A stretch of DNA of 42,535 nt, from contig JAITFZ010000031.1 in assembly GCA_031280965.1 (NCBI GenBank), forward strand, positions 1 through 42,535, written 5' to 3'. This DNA comes from Oscillospiraceae bacterium. Lineage in GTDB: Bacteria; Bacillota; Clostridia; Oscillospirales; Ruminococcaceae. The translations under genes and the position numbers were made by a program. Below the pieces are notes generated by a model. That model saw nothing but the letters and a program-made list of their open reading frames with translations. It searched no databases and was not told the DNA's origin. Shown here piece after piece: positions 38,635 through 42,535 of the stretch. Numbering within the stretch: position 1 is the first letter of the stretch; each line of letters starts with the position of its first letter.

Positions 38635-39531
38635 TCACGCCCGGAATTCACCGGTTCCGCTGAAGCTTCTGCCGTTATTATTGTGAACGGAATTGCTTTT
38701 GGGCAACATTGAGCTTGTGTCAAACCCGTCTTTTCTGCCCTTAACGGACTTAAAAGCGGTGTTGACCGTTATGTCTTTTTCAAGCACATCGGAGTTTTTC
38801 GCGGCACTTTTCGCAGCTTTTTTAGCGGCGGCGTTTTTCTCGGCGGCTTCTTTTCCGATTTCTGCAGCTTTGTCAAGACTGTCGAACATGCCGGGGTTGT
38901 TAATCCGCTGATACTCCCATTTCTCAAGATACTGCAAAATGCCTTCCTTGGAATTGCTGTTGAGCCCCCGGTGTTTTTCATCAACCATTTTGCCGCTCAA
39001 ATCTCTTGCGCCTTCTTTGAGCATCGCCATAAAAGTGGTGGTTCCGTCTTCGTTGATTCTGATGCCGTAACTCGCGACAAGATGACCCAGCCCTTTTGCC
39101 TCTGTCTGCTGTTTGAGGTCGTCAACCTGTTTTACCGCATCGTCAATAATACCCTCGTATTTTTGGGCAACACTTTCGTCAGCCGCCATCTTTTCGAGCA
39201 ATTCCGCGCTGATGAAGCAGTTGTAGCTCTTGCCGCTACCCGCACCCGCGCCGGATTTTTCACTGCCGTCAACGTCGCCTTGTGTTATAATAAAGTTAAT
39301 ATCACCATATTTTTCGGTGAGCTTGGCGAGATAGGCTTGCGCTTTTTCGCTTAATCCCTCTGTTTTTAGTGTTTCTTTTTTATGAATACTGAAAACACTG
39401 TTGTTTTTTTCGGTTTTATCGGTTTTTGCGTTGTCGGCTTTGGACTTTATATTATCTTTAGCCTTGTTGAAAAGCGCGTTATTTTTAATCTGGTTGGCAG
39501 TGAAGCCGGAAAATACAGAATTAACAGCCAT
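38635..39531 (-). CDS. DUF6033-type protein
   Basis: A 298-residue protein. I chose the ATG at 39531 (MAVNSVFSGFTANQIKNNAL) with GAAAGGAAG upstream; the frame opens earlier at 39564. It has no signal peptide. The middle ('AYLAKLTEKYGDINFIITQG', 'YNCFISAELLEKMAADE') and the later 'SYGIRINEDGTTTFMAML' fit DUF6033 proteins of Clostridia. The C-terminal part is Ala/Lys-rich and helical, with a flexible end. Function is unknown. Family members are often near motility genes, and a flagellin lies 2.9 kb away. Confidence 0.7.
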   Translation of the reverse strand: MAVNSVFSGFTANQIKNNALFNKAKDNIKSKADNAKTDKTEKNNSVFSIHKKETLKTEGLSEKAQAYLAKLTEKYGDINFIITQGDVDGSEKSGAGAGSGKSYNCFISAELLEKMAADESVAQKYEGIIDDAVKQVDDLKQQTEAKGLGHLVASYGIRINEDGTTTFMAMLKEGARDLSGKMVDEKHRGLNSNSKEGILQYLEKWEYQRINNPGMFDSLDKAAEIGKEAAEKNAAAKKAAKSAAKNSDVLEKDITVNTAFKSVKGRKDGFDTSSMLPKSNSVHNNNGRSFSGTGEFRA

Positions 39532-39605
39532 AATGGCACTTCCTTTCAAAGAAAAATACTTCAAATATAATATCGGCAGGACGGCATAAAAACTTTAGTA
39601 AAAAG

Positions 39606-39634
39606 TTGACTAAGAAGTAAAAAATTGTTATACT
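39606..39634 (+). promoter_or_regulatory. Promoter of the calcium ATPase gene
   Basis: -35 TTGACT (39606-39611), 17-nt spacer, -10 TATACT (39629-39634). The start codon follows about 30 nt after the expected start site. Confidence 0.75.
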
Positions 39635-39670
39635 ATTGTTAAGACATATTTTTAGAACAGGAGTGAAACG

Positions 39671-42334
39671 ATGAAGTATACCTCGGAAAAACTTGAAAAC
39701 ATTTACACGGCATTGCAGACAGACCCGAATTCAGGGCTTGGCGGCTCAGAAATTATCGCAATTCAAAAAGAAAAAGGGCTTAATAAGTTCGATGAAGAGA
39801 AGAAAGAAACGGCACTGCAAAAAATCGTTCACCACATGCGGGACTTCACGACACTGATTTTGCTTGCGGCGGCGATTATTGCGTTTTGTTCGGCGATGTT
39901 CGCGCCTGACGAAGGCGACGGAAAAAGCTATACCGACGCTATCGTTATCTTCGCGATTGTCGTGCTGAACGTCACGCTTGCGGTTAGGCAGGAAATGGGA
40001 GCGGAAAAGGCATTGGAGGCGCTCAAGCGCATGAACGCGCAGATGACCGTGGTAATCCGCGACGGGCAGAAGCAGACTGTAGACGCGGCAGAACTTGTGC
40101 CGGGGGATATTATAGTCCTTGAGGCGGGCGATATGATTCCCGCCGATGCGCGAATTATAGAAAGCGTGAACTTAAAGGTCGAGGAAGCCGTACTCACGGG
40201 GGAAAGCGTTTCGGTAGAGAAGGACGCGAACGCCGCAGTTGACGACAAGGCGCCGCTCGGCGACCAGTTCAACATGCTCTTCTCCGGCTGTCTTGTCACT
40301 AACGGCAGGGCGAGAGCGGTTGTTTCCGCAACAGGCATGAATACCGAGATGGGTAAAATTGCGGGACTGCTCAACAACACTAAAAAAGTAAGAACGCCGC
40401 TTCAAAAGAAAATGGATAAACTGTGTAAGCTTATCTGTATTATGGCGCTCACTTCGGGCGCGGTTCTGTTCCTTTTGCAAAGCCTGCTTACAAATATAAG
40501 CATATGGGAAAAAATGCTTACAGCGGTTGCTTTGGCGGTTGCGGCAATTCCCGAGGGACTGCCGATAGTTGTTACAATCACACTTGCTTACGGCGTGCTT
40601 ACGATGGCAAAGAAGAACGCGATTATACGTAAAATACCCGCGGTTGAATCGCTCGGCAGTGCGTCGGTAATTTGCTCGGATAAAACCGGAACACTTACCA
40701 TGAACAAAATGACCATCAAGAAAGTCTGGTGTGTTAATCACGAGCCTGTGAACACTAAAGATGAATTTTCTCATGATGAGCGGGTTATGATTGAAATGAT
40801 GGGGCTTTGCAGTAACGCCTCGATAGGTTTGCAGCGCGACGGAGCGGAAGGGGCTTCCGCCGAAAAAGAAGTCGGCGACCCGACCGAAACTGCGATTATA
40901 CGTTTGCTCAGGGATAAGCATATTGAAAAGGAAAGCCTTGATTCAATACACCCGCGGGTTCATGAAATCCCGTTTGATTCGGCGCGCAAGCTAATGACCA
41001 CCGTGCATGAACTGGAGGAAGAAGGACGCTATCTGTCAATTACCAAAGGCGCATTCGACCGGATTCCGGTTGACGCAACGACCGTGTGCTTTGATACGGC
41101 GAAGAAAATTCACGACAGCTTTGCGGACGAGGCGCTTAGGGTTTTGGCGGTTGCTTATAAGTATTACGACAAACTGCCCAACAACTTAGATGTGGACGAG
41201 CTTGAGCGCGGACTGACTTTCGCGGGGCTTGTCGGAATGATTGACCCGCCGCGCCCCGAAAGCATAGAATCAGTACGGATTGCCAAAGAGGCGGGCATAA
41301 AAACCGTTATGATAACCGGCGACCATGCGGCAACGGCTTCTGCCATAGCGCGGGAAATCGGGATTTTGTGTGAGGGCGAGAAAGTAATAACAGGCGCCGA
41401 GCTTGCCGAAATGACTCAGGAAGAGCTGACCGCGTCAGTGAAAGAATGTTCTGTATATGCGAGAGTTACGCCCGAGGATAAAATCCGAATAGTTCAGGCG
41501 TGGCAGTCGCACCGTGAGATTGTCGCGATGACGGGCGACGGCGTGAACGATGCGCCCGCCCTCAAAGCCGCTGACATAGGCGTTGCGATGGGTTCGGGAA
41601 CTGATGTTTCAAAAAACGCAAGCGATATGATATTAACCGACGACAACTTTGCGTCTATAGTTACGGCGGTCGCGGAAGGACGCAGGGTTTACGACAATAT
41701 CCGAAAGGTTATCATCTCGCTTATTCCAAGTAATATTTCAGAAATACTTGCGATGATTCTCGGGTTTATTGTTTGGCGGGCAACGCCGTTCGCGGCGATT
41801 CAACTGTTGTTTATAAACGTAGTAGCCGACGGAATCCCCGACCTTTGCATGTGTAAGGAACCGCTTGAAGACGAGGCAATGAAGCGTAAGCCAATCAGCA
41901 AGGATAAGAGCGTTTTCGCTTTCGGGCTCGGATTTAGGGTAATAATTGTCGCGATACTTTTTACCACGCTTGCAATGACAGGATATTTTATAGGCTCGCA
42001 TATAACGATTGACGGTTTTGAACCATCACATGAAGTCGGGCGTACTATGGCTTATGTTACGCTCGGATGGGCGTCGGTTGTCAACATTATAAATGTAAGA
42101 AGCTTTAAAAAATCTATATTTACAATAGGCTTAATGTCTAACAAGCTGCTTACCTTCGGGATTTGTCTGTCGCTTACGCTGTTGGCGGCGACGGCGGCGT
42201 TACCGGGAATCCGCGAAATTTTTCACTGTGTACCGCTTAGCATAAACCACTGGTTAATTATGGCAGGGCTGGCAGTCACGCCGCTGATTATGATTGAAAT
42301 AATGAAGATTTATTGGCGGCGGAAAGCAACGTGA
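39671..42334 (+). CDS. P-type calcium-transporting ATPase
   Basis: An 887-residue P2-type ATPase starting at 39671 with GGAGTG upstream. Domains in order: N-terminal cation ATPase region, membrane helices 1-2, actuator domain with 'EEAVLTGESVSVEKD', helix 4 with the calcium-site motif 'AAIPEGLPIVVTITLAYG', phosphorylation site 'ICSDKTGTLTMNKM', nucleotide domain with 'KGAFDR', hinge 'MTGDGVNDAPALKAADIGVA', helix 6 with 'NVVADGIPD', and C-terminal helices 7-10. It exports calcium using ATP. The length and motifs match bacterial LMCA1/SERCA-like pumps. It is convergent with the flagellin gene, with a strong terminator between. Confidence 0.93.
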   Translation: MKYTSEKLENIYTALQTDPNSGLGGSEIIAIQKEKGLNKFDEEKKETALQKIVHHMRDFTTLILLAAAIIAFCSAMFAPDEGDGKSYTDAIVIFAIVVLNVTLAVRQEMGAEKALEALKRMNAQMTVVIRDGQKQTVDAAELVPGDIIVLEAGDMIPADARIIESVNLKVEEAVLTGESVSVEKDANAAVDDKAPLGDQFNMLFSGCLVTNGRARAVVSATGMNTEMGKIAGLLNNTKKVRTPLQKKMDKLCKLICIMALTSGAVLFLLQSLLTNISIWEKMLTAVALAVAAIPEGLPIVVTITLAYGVLTMAKKNAIIRKIPAVESLGSASVICSDKTGTLTMNKMTIKKVWCVNHEPVNTKDEFSHDERVMIEMMGLCSNASIGLQRDGAEGASAEKEVGDPTETAIIRLLRDKHIEKESLDSIHPRVHEIPFDSARKLMTTVHELEEEGRYLSITKGAFDRIPVDATTVCFDTAKKIHDSFADEALRVLAVAYKYYDKLPNNLDVDELERGLTFAGLVGMIDPPRPESIESVRIAKEAGIKTVMITGDHAATASAIAREIGILCEGEKVITGAELAEMTQEELTASVKECSVYARVTPEDKIRIVQAWQSHREIVAMTGDGVNDAPALKAADIGVAMGSGTDVSKNASDMILTDDNFASIVTAVAEGRRVYDNIRKVIISLIPSNISEILAMILGFIVWRATPFAAIQLLFINVVADGIPDLCMCKEPLEDEAMKRKPISKDKSVFAFGLGFRVIIVAILFTTLAMTGYFIGSHITIDGFEPSHEVGRTMAYVTLGWASVVNIINVRSFKKSIFTIGLMSNKLLTFGICLSLTLLAATAALPGIREIFHCVPLSINHWLIMAGLAVTPLIMIEIMKIYWRRKAT

Positions 42335-42351
42335 AATTAAAAAAGCACCAT

Positions 42352-42383
42352 CGAAAAGCCCCCTCTTTTGAGGGGGCTTTTCG
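42352..42383. terminator. Bidirectional terminator between the calcium ATPase and flagellin genes
   Basis: A perfect 14-bp stem CGAAAAGCCCCCTC/GAGGGGGCTTTTCG with a TTTT loop. The A/T tracts inside the stem let it work on both strands. Confidence 0.9.
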
Positions 42384-42409
42384 TGCCGTCTTCGGCGATG
42401 CAGAAATTA

Positions 42410-42535
42410 CTATCCAAGTAATTGAAGTATTGCTTGGGGAGCCTGATTGGCTTGTGCGAGCATGGCTTGTGCCGCTTGCTGAAGAATTGAGTACTTTGTG
42501 TATTCAATCATTTCTTTTGCCATGTCGGTATCGCG
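42410..42535 (-). CDS. Flagellin, C-terminal end only (5' part outside window)
   Basis: The minus strand from the window edge reads 41 codons and a TAG: RDTDMAKEMIEYTKYSILQQ, then AAQAMLAQANQAPQAILQLL and G. This is the conserved C-terminal D0 helix of flagellins, which packs in the filament core together with the N-terminal helix. The frame continues off the right edge. A strong terminator follows at 42352-42383. The organism is therefore probably flagellated. Confidence 0.95.
   Translation of the reverse strand, partial: RDTDMAKEMIEYTKYSILQQAAQAMLAQANQAPQAILQLLG

Overview
The window looks like chromosome from a spore-forming, probably motile, Gram-positive anaerobe of the Clostridia (Oscillospiraceae/Ruminococcaceae-like). 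Pointers are three class B sortases, a SpoIID-type protein, the germination protein YpeB, the C-terminus of a flagellin, DUF6062- and DUF6033-type proteins, Gram-positive ribosome binding sites (AAAGGAG-like) and sigma-A promoters. I cannot name a species.

Layout. (1) 1-1719, minus strand: two tandem paralogous lipoproteins, the left one cut by the window edge. (2) 1815-10365, plus strand: a compact run of siphophage-type head and tail genes of the Listeria A118-like minor-capsid group: coiled-coil protein, major capsid, connector, stopper, two neck/minor capsid proteins, tail tube, two tail chaperones, a very short tape measure, baseplate proteins and a fibre-like protein. No terminase, portal, protease, lysis gene or integrase is in the window. 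Two copies of a 73-nt structured element lie in this block. (3) 10366-12390: a candidate small RNA, an orphan two-gene AT-rich module with its own promoter and tandem upstream sites, long AT-rich non-coding DNA and the C-terminal scrap of a large serine recombinase beside tRNA-Lys(CUU). This reads as the edge of a decayed or domesticated mobile element. (4) 12536-20474, minus strand: cysteine desulfurase, ThiI, PncC/CinA-C, three class B sortases and a SpoIID-domain protein, tightly packed as one probable transcription unit. (5) 20588-22699: YpeB and an NlpC/P60-like lipoprotein that lacks its catalytic cysteine. (6) 22698-27584, minus: a membrane-anchored leucine-rich-repeat protein whose ribosome binding site lies in a perfect hairpin, and a fusion of a TIM-barrel sugar isomerase-type domain with an acyl-CoA synthetase. 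(7) 27665-32848: glycogen phosphorylase, DUF6062, and a DNA repair set (OGG, zinc-ribbon membrane protein, uracil-DNA glycosylase). (8) 32870-35112, minus: PC4/YdbC-like protein, an altered metallophosphoesterase and an O-acetylhomoserine sulfhydrylase. (9) 35336-38574: D,D-carboxypeptidase, RlmH and an ADP-ribosylglycohydrolase. (10) 38635-42535: DUF6033 protein, a P-type calcium ATPase, and the 3' end of a flagellin gene.

How they work together. The desulfurase and ThiI form the usual sulfur relay for 4-thiouridine in tRNA. OGG and Ung are both base-excision glycosylases. The sortases with SpoIID and the carboxypeptidase act at the cell wall. The most unusual items are the head-tail cluster without packaging genes and with a shrunken tape measure, its duplicated RNA-like element, the TIM-barrel/acyl-CoA synthetase fusion, the triple sortase block, and two enzymes with replaced key residues. 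All identifications come from reading motifs; no database search was run.
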